From Lathyrus oleraceus (Eukaryota > Streptophyta > Magnoliopsida > Fabales > Fabaceae), in NCBI RefSeq assembly GCF_024323335.1, contig NC_066581.1, forward strand, positions 437,484,238 through 437,548,237: a stretch of 64,000 nucleotides of DNA, read 5' to 3'. The notes below the pieces were generated by a model that saw nothing but the letters and a program-made list of their open reading frames with translations, was not told the origin of the DNA and made no database searches. Below are positions 48,360 to 59,383 of this stretch, in pieces. Each line of letters opens with the position of its first letter. Position 1 is the stretch's first letter. A program made the translations under genes and the position numbers.

Positions 48360-50548
48360 ATTACTTGGTAGATTATCTCTATAGTGTTACTTGTGCATAT
48401 ATCATCTTTGTATTGCATTGTGTTCCTCACATCTATTTTTAACTCTTCATCATAAACCTTGAGGGTCATAGTTCCTTCCTCAATGTCTATCATACACCGT
48501 CCTATTTCCAAGAAAGGTTTGCCCAATATGAGAGGAATCTCCTCATCTTCCGGCATTTCCAGAATGACGAAGTCAACTGGGAAGACAAACTTGTCAATTT
48601 TCACAAGAACATCTTCCACAATACCATAGGGTTGCCTCACAGAGCAATCCGCAAACTGAAGTGTCATGCGAGTATCTTGAACAGAGTCGATGCCTAATTT
48701 CTTATAGATGGAAAGTGGCATTAAGCTTACACTTGCTCCTAAGTCAATCAAAGCCTTCTTGAATTTTCTATCACCAATAGTGCATGGAATAGTAACCGAT
48801 CCACTGTCTTTCTTTTTCACTGGGATTTTCATGCCTTGAAGAATGGCACTGCATGTTTCAGTTAGGATGACCGGTTCCGTATCAGTGGAACGCTTCTTGG
48901 AAATTATGTCTTTCATGAACTTGACATATATTGGCATTTGTTCCAATGCTTCAGAAAAAGGGATGTTGATTTTGGGTTTTTTGAACATTTCCAGGAACTT
49001 CTCAAAATTCTTTTCATGTTGATTTTTCTTTTTCTGTCTTGGAGGGTAAGGTAGTTTGATTACTGGTTTAGGAACCTTCTCTTTCTCCTTGACATGAGGT
49101 GGTATTGCTTCTTTGTCTTGGTTATTTGTTTCCTTGATTTCTAAATCCACCTCTATCAATCCATCTTTTTCAATATCATTTTCCTCCGTTGACTTTCCAC
49201 TTTGGGTTGTGACAGCGTTAATAGTGTTATGTTCTCGCGGATTTGTCACCGTACCACTAGGTAGGGTACCATGGGCTTGAGAGTTTGAAGCTAACTGTTG
49301 TGCTATCTGTCCCATTTGTACTTCAAGATTTTTAATGGAGGTCGTGGTGTTTTTCTGATTAGTCCTTGTTTCTTCTTGAAACTGTATGCTGTGGGCTGCT
49401 AACTTTTCAATGGCAATTTCCCATTCAACCTTTTTAGGTGGTTGTTGTTGCTGCTATTGTTGATACTGAGTCTGATATTTCCATGTACCATGTTGCAGAA
49501 CATTCCCTCTCTGATCTTTCTAGGAGAAGTTTGGATGATTCTTCCAACCTAGGTTGTAAGTGTTAGAATAGGGATTATTCTTCTTCAAGAATTTGATCTC
49601 TTTAATTTGTTGGGGAGTAGCAAAGCAATAGACCGTGTGATGAGGTCCATTACAGATTTAACACGTGCTCGCCTGAGCTGGTTGAACATGCGCTATCTGT
49701 TGAGTACCTATATTCATAGCTTTCAGCTTTTTGTCTACTTCGGCAGCAACTGTGTCTTCCAGAAGGATTTTATTTGTCTCTAATTTTAGATCAATCACCC
49801 CATCTGGATGACTGGTACGCCTGTCGTATATCTCTAGATGCTCATTGGCAGCTATTGCTTCAATAATCCTCTTGATACCAGTGGTTGTTGAGAAATTTGT
49901 TGAGCCAACAGCTGCTGTATCAATCAACTGTTTTGTTTTTATTTTCAGCACATTAACGAACATCTTCATTTGTTCGGTCTGATCCATATTATGAGTTGGA
50001 CACGCTACTAAGATCCTTTTGAATCTTTTGTAAGTGTCTCCTAATGATTCACCGTCCTTCTGTTTGAAATTAATAATTTCATACCTTTTTCTCAGGAATA
50101 CTGATGCTGGAAAGTACTCATTTAAAAATGCAGTTTCCATCTCCTCCCAGGATGTGATACTGTCGGCAGGAAGAGAATAGAACCATTCTTCTGCGTCTTC
50201 AGCTAAAGTGAACAGGAACATTCTTAATTTTTTTGCTTCATCAGTATGACCATCAATTTTCAGGGTGGTGCTCATGGTCAGAAATCTTTGCAGGTGTTTG
50301 TTGGTATCTTCATTAACCTTTCCGGTGAAAGGTTTTCTTTCCAATTGATTGATCGTGCTAGGATGTAGTTGAAAATTTGTCGCATTTACCGGTTGGTTGA
50401 CAATGGTCAGTCAACCACCCGGTGCATTTGCACCTCCATAGTCACCGAGGAGTCTTTCTAGAGGTGGAGGATGTGGAATTGGAGGAACTTCAACCATTGG
50501 TTCCTTGACTTCTGAGTGATCAGAGGTACTTTCTTCTGTAGAATCCAT
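48360..50548 (-). pseudogene. Athila C gag-protease, four stops, cut by copia D
   Basis: A single frame from ATG (50548) to the copia D insertion. Gag core 50344-49661 has KHLQRFLTMSTTLKI, AEEWFYSLPADSITSW and FKQKDGESLGDTYKRFKRI. A Cys-rich remnant (ICNGPHHTVYC) follows. The protease block 49315-48360 contains ALIDLGASVSLMPLSIYKKL with D191 in the DLGAS form usual for Athila, and PLILGKPFLEIGRCMID. Stops: TGA 50411-50413, TAA 49658-49660, TAG 49520-49522, TAG 49454-49456. The reading resumes across copia D at 40017. It forms the particle and processes the polyprotein. Confidence 0.92.
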
Positions 50549-50723
50549 TGTTTCTTCTCTGTGTCTTCGGTGAAGGGTTCTCTTGATCTCTGCGTCAAAA
50601 AGAAATTAAGCTGAGGGTTCTCCTCGCATACACAAATTAGTAAATCATAAATAACAAAAAAAAAAATTATTGCAGAGCAACAAAATTTTAATTGAAATTA
50701 AAATAAAACTCTATATTTTGGTA

Positions 50724-50743
50724 GTCCCCCGGCAACGACGCCA
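50724..50743 (-). other. Primer binding site of Athila C (tRNA-Asp type)
   Basis: Minus strand TGGCGTCGTTGCCGGGGGAC, six bases inside the LTR end. It resembles the Athila tRNA-Asp site with one change and one extra G. Confidence 0.8.
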
Positions 50744-50749
50744 AAAACT

Positions 50750-51747
50750 TGATCGGGAAAATAGCAAGTGTACTATTTTGCCTTTTATAGTAATAATGGG
50801 GAAATTCCCCGAATGTCGATCTCAAGGACTGCAAGTTAATATTGAGTTTAAATTATCATTCAATTAAACAAAAAGTATTAATTTGGTTTTTAGGTGTAAA
50901 AATATAATAATAAAAGTAAAGGTAAAGAAGGATGAAAATAAGGGTTTATAGAGAAAAAGGAACAATGCCAGGGAAGGTGTATGATTTATCCCTGTAACAA
51001 CTCTGAGTCACTATTGCATCAATAAATATCAATTACTACCAGTTCTTAAGGGTATTTTCTCCCAAGTCCTTGGTGAGAAAACCTTTAATCAATCTACCCT
51101 AATTTCCATGTCCATAGCCAATTAGGGTGAAGTTAAGTTGTATAATATCAAGAATACTCTGGTTCATACAGGGTATCCCTAGTCCTAGGTGATATCTACT
51201 GTAGAGTAACCTTATGAAAACCTTATCAATGGCGGTCCAGCCAAATTGATAACCACAAATCAATCTCGATTGGCTCGAAAGAGAAAGCAATAAACACATC
51301 AAAAGGTTGCCGTAAAAACAATATTATAAATGCATATGTAAACTCAAATTCGTTACAATTCTAAATCAGGGACACCCCCTAGCATTGGGGGGTTTAGCTA
51401 CTCATATTGTTTAAAACAAATTCAAGATAAAAGTTACACATTACAAATAATTGGATGACTTTGATCTTCAATAGCTCCCGCTCATGAACACCTTCAGCTC
51501 TCTAAATGCCTTGACCTCTGTAATACTTGATTGCTTCATAATATTGTGTTTTTCCGTATCCCAAGATGATTTTTCCTTTGGCAGAAGACCCTCTTTTATA
51601 GTGAAAATTCCAAGCAGCAGTTCGACATGTCCAAAAATATCTCTAAAAAGCCCAACGAACAAAAACCCAAGAAAAACTGGATTTCTGGGCTTGGGCTGAC
51701 ACAGCCCGTGTTAGCTGACACAGGTGGCCATGTCAGCCTACTGTTCT
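50750..51747 (-). repeat. 5' LTR of Athila C, outer end deleted
   Basis: Minus strand ends CCCGATCA at 50750 and matches 31990-32985 closely, including the TATA-like box (51591-51601). It carries one decayed palindromic module (51697-51736). Homology stops at 51747; the outer third of the LTR is missing. Confidence 0.9.
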
Positions 51748-51776
51748 GGCATTGGGGGGTTTAGCTACTCATATTG
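51748..51776. repeat. Filler: second copy of a 28-bp LTR segment at a deletion junction
   Basis: The string gcattggggggtttagctac continuing to ctcatattgtt repeats 51384-51412 of the same LTR. It links the truncated LTR to the gag of element E. Confidence 0.85.
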
Positions 51777-52930
51777 TTGTTGTTGCGGTTGATAATGTTG
51801 TTGATTTTGTTGTGGTTGTTGAAGTGGTTGATATTGTTGTTCTTGACGTGGTTGTTGAACGGGAATAGAAAGATTTTATTGTTGTTGTTATAAAACTGGA
51901 GCCACGGTGGCTACTTGTTGATAGGTTGGATTTCTAGTTCTAATGATGGCAGTGGCACTGGTCTCGCCTTCTCACTTTTTACCGTAAGGAACAAAAGGTT
52001 TCTTCGATGCACCGGATGTACTAACGGAGTTTTGGATCTTGCCCGCCTTGATCATATTTTCAATCCTTTCTCCATCTAAGACTAAGTAAGAAAAGCCTGA
52101 AGAGGTGCTCCCCACCATTCTATCAAGGTATGGGCCCTGTAGGTTACCCATAGACATATCTATTATCTCCCTTTCCAGTAATGGGGTTGTACCTTTGCAG
52201 CTAACTCCCTCCACCGCCGGGCATATTCCTTAAACGTTTCCTCCAACTTCTATGTCAAATTTTGCAGTTGCGTCTAGTTAGGTGCCATATCAGTATGGTA
52301 CTAATAATGTTTAAGAAATGCCTCGACCATCTCCCGCCAAGTGCAAATATGAGTGCCCTTGAGATGCATATACCAGTCTAAGGATGCCCCGGTGAGGGAG
52401 TCCTGGAAGAAATGCACTAATAGCCGGTCATCTCCAGAATAAACCGCCATATTTCAACAGTGTGCCCTAATGTGATTCCTTGGGTCACTATTTCCCTTAT
52501 ATTTTTCAAAGTCTAGGACTTTGAAATTTACTGGAATAACAACACCCGGCACTAGGCACATCTCCAATATGTCAAGTCCTAACGTGTCAGTACTCTCCAT
52601 AGCTTTGAGCTTCTCCTCAACAGCCTTCACCTTCTTCTCAACCTCGTTGGTCTACGGACCGAAAGCATCATACTGAGAGGCATCCCTTGGGCTAAAGAAT
52701 GCATCATGTTTATCATCTATTTCAATGATGGGAGGATGAAGCTTGACATGTGGAACACCTCCAGGTGCGCCAATGTGGACAGGAGGGTGAACTTGAGGAG
52801 GAGGAGGAGGAATCGGATTCTCAACCACCTGAGAAATGAGGGGATTTGCAGCATTAGCCCGCTGGCTTATTTCCTCTTGCATTTTTTCCATGAATTCCTG
52901 GCCTCTGGCTACTGCCTGTATAGTCTCCAT
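51777..52930 (-). pseudogene. Gag of Tat/Ogre-like element E, degenerate
   Basis: N-terminal block 52930-52652 has a coiled coil, a PPPPPQVHPP linker and FSPRDASQYDAFGP. Between 52650 and 52215 the minus strand still reads as a Tat capsid (NFKVLDFEKYKGNSDPRNHI, HFFQDSLTGASLDWYM, KEYARRWRELAAKV) broken by at least five stops. Block 52214-51972 has GNLQGPYLDRMVGSTSSGFS. A Gln-rich repeat (51960-51777) ends at the deletion junction. It parallels Ogre A gag but belongs to a different, older family. Its protease lies at 30788-31989. Confidence 0.88.
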
Positions 52931-53319
52931 TAGCTGCCCTATCTGGGACCATACATGGGATACCTCTTCCTGGAGTGCAACTTTATTCTATTGAAGTTGT
53001 TCCATGACTGCTTGTTGGTATCTTTGGGATTTATACAGAAAAGTCAGCTTCGAGAGTAGGGTTCTGATCGGAAGTAGGGTAGATGGATGAGTTTTTATGT
53101 TTTTATGTTTTGAAAAATGCAAATGATGCATGATTTTTTGTTTTTTATATTAATGCAAAGCTCTTTTTGTTAATCGTGTTTATTCATCGCAAGAATGACT
53201 TAACGATTTATTTTCACAATCATAGTTAGACACAAAGCTTTTATTCATCCTTTGAAGGGAAAGACAAGTTACAATACATGGAAGTTGTAAAGTACAAGTA
53301 ATGGAAACAAATAAACTAA
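52931..53319 (-). other. ORF1-gag spacer of element E
   Basis: AT-rich, no ORF; same position as the spacer in Ogre A. Confidence 0.55.
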
Positions 53320-53810
53320 CTAGATGTCAACCCTGAAAGTGACCCCTTGAGACTTGCGGAGAGCCTCAATGTCAATAATGAGTTCGGCCATCGTCTTCTT
53401 GTAGAATTTGACAAAGTGATAGACCTCCTTTGAGGTATTATCCAAGCACATGATTAGATCGGCCTCCTTCAACTTGTCGGGGAAGTCTTGAAGGTCATAG
53501 TTAGTCGGTGCCGCCGTGTTGGCGTATTTATCCCTCCATTCATTATAAAGGGTTTGGAGGTTATGGATGATTCCATCCCTTTGAGCAATGAAATCTTTGG
53601 CTCCATGGTAACGCTCCTCCCATTGTCTACAGTTGTTTTGCAACTCCACATAGGCTTGGTCATAGATCTCCCTCTTCAGGTTCTTGATTTGCTTGCAAGC
53701 TCGTCCGAGATTGAACTGCTCACACAAGAAGCTTCGGTGAATCTGTTTTCTCTCTAGATGTTCCTTAGCTAGGGGATCTTTGCAATCCTTGAAATGTTTC
53801 CAGAAAATTC
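53320..53810 (-). pseudogene. ORF1 C-terminal fragment of element E
   Basis: The frame ending at 53320 reads CEQFNLGRACKQIKNLKREI, RQWEERYHGAKDFIAQRDG and FYKKTMAELIIDIEALRKSQ. It is a long amphipathic, coiled-coil tail typical of the extra ORF that precedes gag in Ogre-like elements. The reading extends upstream to about 53810 (FKDCKDPLAKEHLERKQIH) in the same frame. The remainder is lost where a plus-strand Ogre LTR begins. Confidence 0.75.
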
Positions 53811-56800
53811 AACTATCATGTTTTGAGTTTCATCTTGTTTCAGTCCAATTTCTTGATTCCATTAGCATCTTCGGCATCCTCTAAAACGTTTGTAATAATT
53901 CCCAAGCTCTGAGACCTTCTAAAGTGCTTTAACCATATCGAGCTTCATCAACTTCTGATCACCATCTAAACAAGGTAGTTATGAGCATCATTTAAACTCA
54001 AAAAGTTACCATAATGTTGTACTTCACTCTCTGATACTTTCCCCTAACTCATCTGGTATTTATTGATCGTGTTCATCATTTAATTTAATTTTTCGTGGCT
54101 TGCTTGTTTCTAAAACTTCTCTGAAATTCCCTTTGCTCAGTTTATCTAAATGAATTTAGAGCATGAGGTTGAGTTCGGGATGAGAAGAGGATCACAATGG
54201 TGGTGGTCTCATGTTCTGAATTTACCAAAAGATGAAGCTTTGTTGAAAGCTCACCGAAGAAGACGACCGGAGTTTTCTCAGGTTGTCTGAGTTTGGACAG
54301 ACACGTTGGAGGAACAAAATGTTCTGATTTATTGGATTTGAATTGGATCATGTGTATTTGCTTGCAGCGTGTTCCATTGTGTTCTCTAACATGTGGAGTG
54401 TTGGATCTACCAGATCAACTAATGAGGCGTGATCCAACGCTCTGGATTTTTTCTGATTTTAATTATTTTTCTTTTATTATTTTTAATTGCTTTTTCTTTT
54501 AAAATTCAGAGTAATTTCATTTTTTATCCAAAAAATTCCAAAGTAATTTCTAAAATTCTCTTTTATTTTTCTTCATCTGATTTTTATTTTTTCATATTTT
54601 ATTTCATTGATTTTCTATTTTCATGAGTTTTCTCTTTTCTCCTTTGTTTTAATTGGTTTAAAAATACTTTTCTGTAATTTTAGATTCTGAAGAAATTATT
54701 ACATGTTTCTCATTTTATTTCTAACCTTCCATAATTTTCTTGGCCATTTATTTGCTGTTTTGAAGGACTTTATGGATTTTGCATTTTATTTCTATTTAAA
54801 ATTCATTTAAAAATACTTTTGATGCATTTTATTCCATTTAATTGCATCTTATATTTGGGTGGCCTTATGAACTTCTGATGCCCTTGGATCATGATGGTTT
54901 AGACTTTAAGTCTCACCAAACTCAATGGATCTTGGGTGTTGATGGGGTGAAAACCCTAATCCACCAAAATGGATGATTGATTTTGATGATGACTTGATCA
55001 AATTTTTTATCCAATTTGGGTGTGACTTCTCTTATCTCCTTCTTCTTCATCTCTTTCTTTTCCCTTTGATCAATTGAATGGCTTGTGTCCATCTTGTTCA
55101 TGATGTGTGGATTGGGACTTTATGAACTTTCATCATTTCAAATCTACCTTCTAAGTGATCATTTAGATTGATGCATAAGTTTTTCCTAAGTGTCATGAAG
55201 TGTGGATTGAAGTAATGGACCATCCTCCTAGCCTTTTTTCTTGATCATTCCCTCTTTTCTTTTTTTTTTGTGCCATGACTTTAGGAGAATGATTTAATTA
55301 TCATTTATCTAGCATGTATTAAGACTAACATTATTATTGACCGGCCTTAGATAGTTGTGACTTCTACATAAGTCTAATTACAATTGCTTAACATAGCGCT
55401 AAATTTGTCCCAAAAACAAAGGCATTTTTATAAGAGAGATTGTAAGTCTCATACTCCTTATGGTATTGTATGAAAATATATCTCCTTTTCCATTTTGTGA
55501 GAGCTAGTGGCATACTTGTTTATTTCATCCAAGTTGGAGCCCTTCTTATAAATGATGTATAAGTTCATATTTCCATGCTTGTGGGTGAATAGTTAAGTGT
55601 TTTCCAAAAAATGACCAGATCATCCTTAATTATAATTTCTAACATCATTTACTAACATTTTGCTCGTGTTAACTTTTATATCTAAGTTATTTATTTTATG
55701 CTCTTTTACTTTATGTCATTTGCTTTATACTTTATGTTTAGCATCCCATATCATATTATTTGTGATTTTGTCATTTGTCATTTGTCCATTTCGACTTTAC
55801 TTTCATATCTTTGTAAAAAAAACTCTAAAATAAGAAAAAACCTAAAAAGAAACTTGGTTATCTTGATTTATGGACTTGTGGCTACTATCCTTGGCATCAT
55901 TGTGGAGTTATGGACTTAGAATTAGGATCTTGACCTTTTCTCTAGGACTTGTGATTTGAGACCTTAGAATCCATCTGGTACCTTTAACTTTGGACTTCCT
56001 TTGGAGATTTGGATGAGTTGCTCTGGTTTCATCTGATACATGGATTATTATTTGCTTATTCTGGATTGCTTGAGGCTTAATCCAAAGGAGAGAATTCTTG
56101 ATTGACTTATGTCATAAAGCTTGCTATTTCTTGATTAGATATTTCTTCTCTAGATTTTACTTTAATCCCTAGGGTAGTCTCTTCTTCTCCCCCCTTCTTT
56201 AATTTTCAAAATCTTCTCTCTTTTTCAAAACCTTCTTGTTTCCTAACTTGAACCACTTTCTTAGTAAACTTTGACTTTTATCAAGATATTTTCAAAAAAA
56301 ATTCCTAATAAACGCTAATTCATCTTAAGCATATTGAGACCAATTTCAAAAGACTTAAAAATGCATAACTCACTCAAATCATTTTGTGTCCTTTGTGCAC
56401 TTTTCCTTTTAAAACTTTTCTCAAGGTATTGGACATAAGTCATTTCCATAGTTGAGATATAATTCTCCTATCTCCATAGTATTGATGATAATTATTTTCC
56501 ATCTAAGATAGCTAGTGACATACTTGTTGATCCTTATCCAAGTTGGAGCCATTCTCATGATGATGCAAAGTTCTCATACTTGTGGGTGACTAGTTAAGTA
56601 TTCTCCTTAAAACGACAAAATGTCTTTTCATTAAAAATAAATTAAAACAAACATCTTTGTTATTTTCACCATGAACTACGAGGTTTTGATCCTCCATTTC
56701 ACTTTGTTGTTACGTAGGCATGAGACTTTAAAAGGTCTTGGCAAACACAAAAATCATAAAAAATATTTCTCTTCCCATCTCTCCAATCTTTTGCAAACAA

Positions 56801-57053
56801 AACCATTTTCTAAAATGCACATTTCCAAAGAGGTTCCCATGGAGTACCATGGATGTTTAGGGTGATAATACATTCCCTTTTCATAACTAACCCCCGAACC
56901 CTAGTTCTCTTTTATTAGTTTTATTTTAAAACTTCTTCAGGTTTTGTTCGTACTTTTTCCATTTTCCTTTGGAAACAATAAAAGCACGATGGTGACTCTT
57001 GCTTTATGAGTTAAGTTAATCGATAGCTTAATCTCAAAATTTTCACCGCTACA
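53811..57053 (+). repeat. Truncated Ogre LTR (left end missing)
   Basis: Ends TTTTCACCGCTACA at 57053. From about 54150 it follows the solo LTR in order: an accgaagaagacgaccggag segment, a wtttcttggccatttatttg segment, the conserved island (55338-55403), ccatgaactacgaggttttg, and ctttatgagttaagttaatc. The stretch 53811-54150 is probably the same LTR but more diverged; the exact left boundary is not resolved. No gene. Confidence 0.8.
55338..55403 (+). promoter_or_regulatory. Conserved island in Ogre LTR, copy 3
   Basis: gaccggccttagatagttgt, gacttctacataagtctaat and tacaattgcttaacatagcg; two or three differences from copy 2. Confidence 0.7.
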
Positions 57054-58990
57054 ATAACCTTCACTCTACACCCTAACTAACCTAACTAAAATAACTAACT
57101 CATTGCCACATCACCAACTAACCTAACTAATCATTTCCAGTTGGATTACCTCAAGGCATACAAAAACTCAACAAAAATCTAACAAACTTTCCCTTGAATT
57201 CCACATTTTTCAGCTACAACTAAATCCATAACAGAAATCACTTTAACAACTAACAACCTATAAATCTCACCCTCACTCCCAAATTCGGGACTCCCCATTC
57301 ATTCATCAAAATCAGAAAACCTTAAATCCCTCTTTCAAGCACACCTTAAAATCACTATCCATTATCTCTAACCTCAAAATCAATCCCAAATTCATCTTCT
57401 CCCAAAATTTTCATCTTCATCATTCAGCAACCCTCGTTATCTCAAAACCTTCATCACTCTCACAGTTCAATCATTAATCACATTATGGATTTTGATCGTT
57501 TGATTCATATTTGTATGCCATATGCATGATAATCTTTCATTTTGACTCTTTGGTTAAATTTCCATTAAAATGTTCATTAGATAATCCTTAGGTTAATTCC
57601 ATTTAGTTTTTCATTAGATTGTGAATATGTTCGATAAATTGAAAATGCCATTTCAATTTAAGTGATATATGCCTTATGTATATCCATTTTTGTTTGCCAT
57701 GATCTTATGTTTAATCATCATTTAGTTGTTCATGATCCATTTATATTTTAATTAGCATTTTCCATTTAATATGTCCATTTGATCCATGTGTACACGAGTG
57801 TTTGATCCAACGTCAAGTATCTCTTATCCATTCCATTATTCAATCTCTTCTCAATCTATCTCATTCTATCTCTACCTCCATTCTTCACACACACTTTTTC
57901 ACAATAAAACCAAACACTTGATCCAACGTCAAGTACCTTTTTCAAAACAATTTCTCAATAAACTAGAATGAAAAAATGGGGTGTACATGCTTGTACATAA
58001 CATTCAAGTACTCGGGTTGTCGGCCGCACCTAGCTTGGGGACCCGACGCTTGACTTCCTCCTCAAAACACATATAATGATAAAACATGTTCAACCTAGGT
58101 GCTCTAAGGGAGAAAAAGGGTGGTTAGGATACCATTGTCCTCTCGACTCCCGAGTACTTTGATTGTTGGTCGTACTTAGTCAAGGGTCAGATACTTGTCT
58201 CCTTCTAAGTACCAATGATTAGACTTGCCAAACTCTTTCACAATTCAAACCTCTTTTGGATGAAAAAGAATGGTTAGGATACCAGTGTCCTCTTAACTCC
58301 CAAGTGTTTTCATTGTTGATTGTATCTAGCCCAGGGTCTGATGCTTGTCTTTGTACTAAAATTAACTCAACCAATCAAATCAGTTTTCTGCCTTAGGGTC
58401 TCTTTCAAACCTTTTCAGAAAAGGGGTGTTAGTTTCGTTATACTATGAACATTGCTTAAGCCTCCATGTGTGAGCAAGTAATGTTTAACTTCTAAAATAT
58501 GATCCAAGCACATTCATTCTACCGCAAATAAACAAACACTTAACGCTCTCATGCTCGAGCATACAAGCAAGTGAACAGTAGCACGTGAACGTCAACACTA
58601 TTCATAAAAATAACAAAATAAATACTTCATTTGTGAGAGGAACTACGGAGCTCTGACTTCCTCATTACACGTATGAGAATACGTAGGCACAAGGGTTCGA
58701 AACCTTGGCGAGCACACTGAGTTGGAACTTATTTATCTTCCTATCTTATTCTTATTCATCTCATTTCTCGATAGCAAGCAGCATTCAGATAAACAACATC
58801 CATATGCATTGATACAAGTATAGTAGTTCCCATCGAGTATGATGGATGTGAGGGGTGTTAATACCTTCCCCTTGCATAACTGACTTTTGAATCCCCTCTT
58901 GGTTACGAAGACCATTCTCTTTGGGGTTTTATCGCTACTTTCCATTTCCTTCGAAACCTTGGGGACTCTATATTTTTTGCAGCGTGACAA
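57054..58990 (+). repeat. LTR-B copy 2
   Basis: No ORF. It matches LTR-B copy 1: atgccatttcaatttaagtg (about 57645), gggttgtcggccgcacc (58012), cttggcgagcacactgagtt (58703), ggggttttatcgctac (58922) and a final actctatattttttgcagcg. A TATA-like box is at 57259-57266. It begins immediately after the end of an Ogre LTR (57053); the right end near 58990 is approximate. Confidence 0.65.
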
Positions 58991-59303
58991 CAGGTAACAT
59001 TGTATATAATACTAATAATGAATGATGCAAGGTTGTGGAAACAAGGGTTGGGGTTACTATTGAAAAAGGTGAAGATGAGATCATTAAAGAGGATGAAGAT
59101 GAAATAGTTAAAGAAGATATGATTGAGAAAGAAGAAGGTGTGATTTAAAAATAGGAGAGTAACAATCAAGGTGACCAAGAGGAAAGAGGGGTCACCATTG
59201 ATCAACTAATTGATAAAAGCTCTCCTTGGAACAGAACAAAGAAGCAAATCATGAATGATCCAAGTCCAAAATTATCGGATTATATCAAACCATCGTACCC
59301 CAT
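58991..59303 (+). pseudogene. Short coding remnant after LTR-B (uncertain)
   Basis: The plus strand here reads with few stops as an acidic Glu/Asp/Lys-rich stretch (EDEIIKEDEDEIVKED), then DQLIDKSSPWNRTKKQIMND. It may be a scrap of a retroelement polyprotein or ORF. I do not recognise the family. It ends where an inverted Ogre LTR tip begins. Confidence 0.35.
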
Positions 59304-59383
59304 TGTAGTGGTAAAAACATTTGAGATTAAGCTATTGATTAACTTAACTCATAAAGCAAGAGTCGCCACCGCGTTTTTATTAT
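59304..59383 (-). repeat. 80-bp tip of an Ogre LTR
   Basis: TGTAGTGGTAAAAAC at 59304 and then ttaacttaactcataaagca and agtcgccaccgcg are the reverse complement of the last 80 bases of the Ogre LTRs ending at 29275 and 57053. The right boundary is approximate. Confidence 0.8.

Larger units (their letters stand above)
31990..51747 (-). mobile_element. Athila element C (Ty3/gypsy) with a nested copia element
   Basis: From high to low: 5' LTR 50750-51747 (outer end lost), primer site 50724-50743, gag-pro 50548-48360, copia element D (48359-40018), RT and RNase H 39963-38400, integrase 38371-36922, palindromic repeat spacer, env-like ORF 36056-34946, 3' untranslated region and 3' LTR from about 33357 to 31990. 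The gag-pro reading resumes at 40017 after D, with ATTAC on both sides. Primer site, gag type and the ATHILA ORF after integrase identify the lineage. It lies between the gag and pro halves of element E. Confidence 0.9.
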
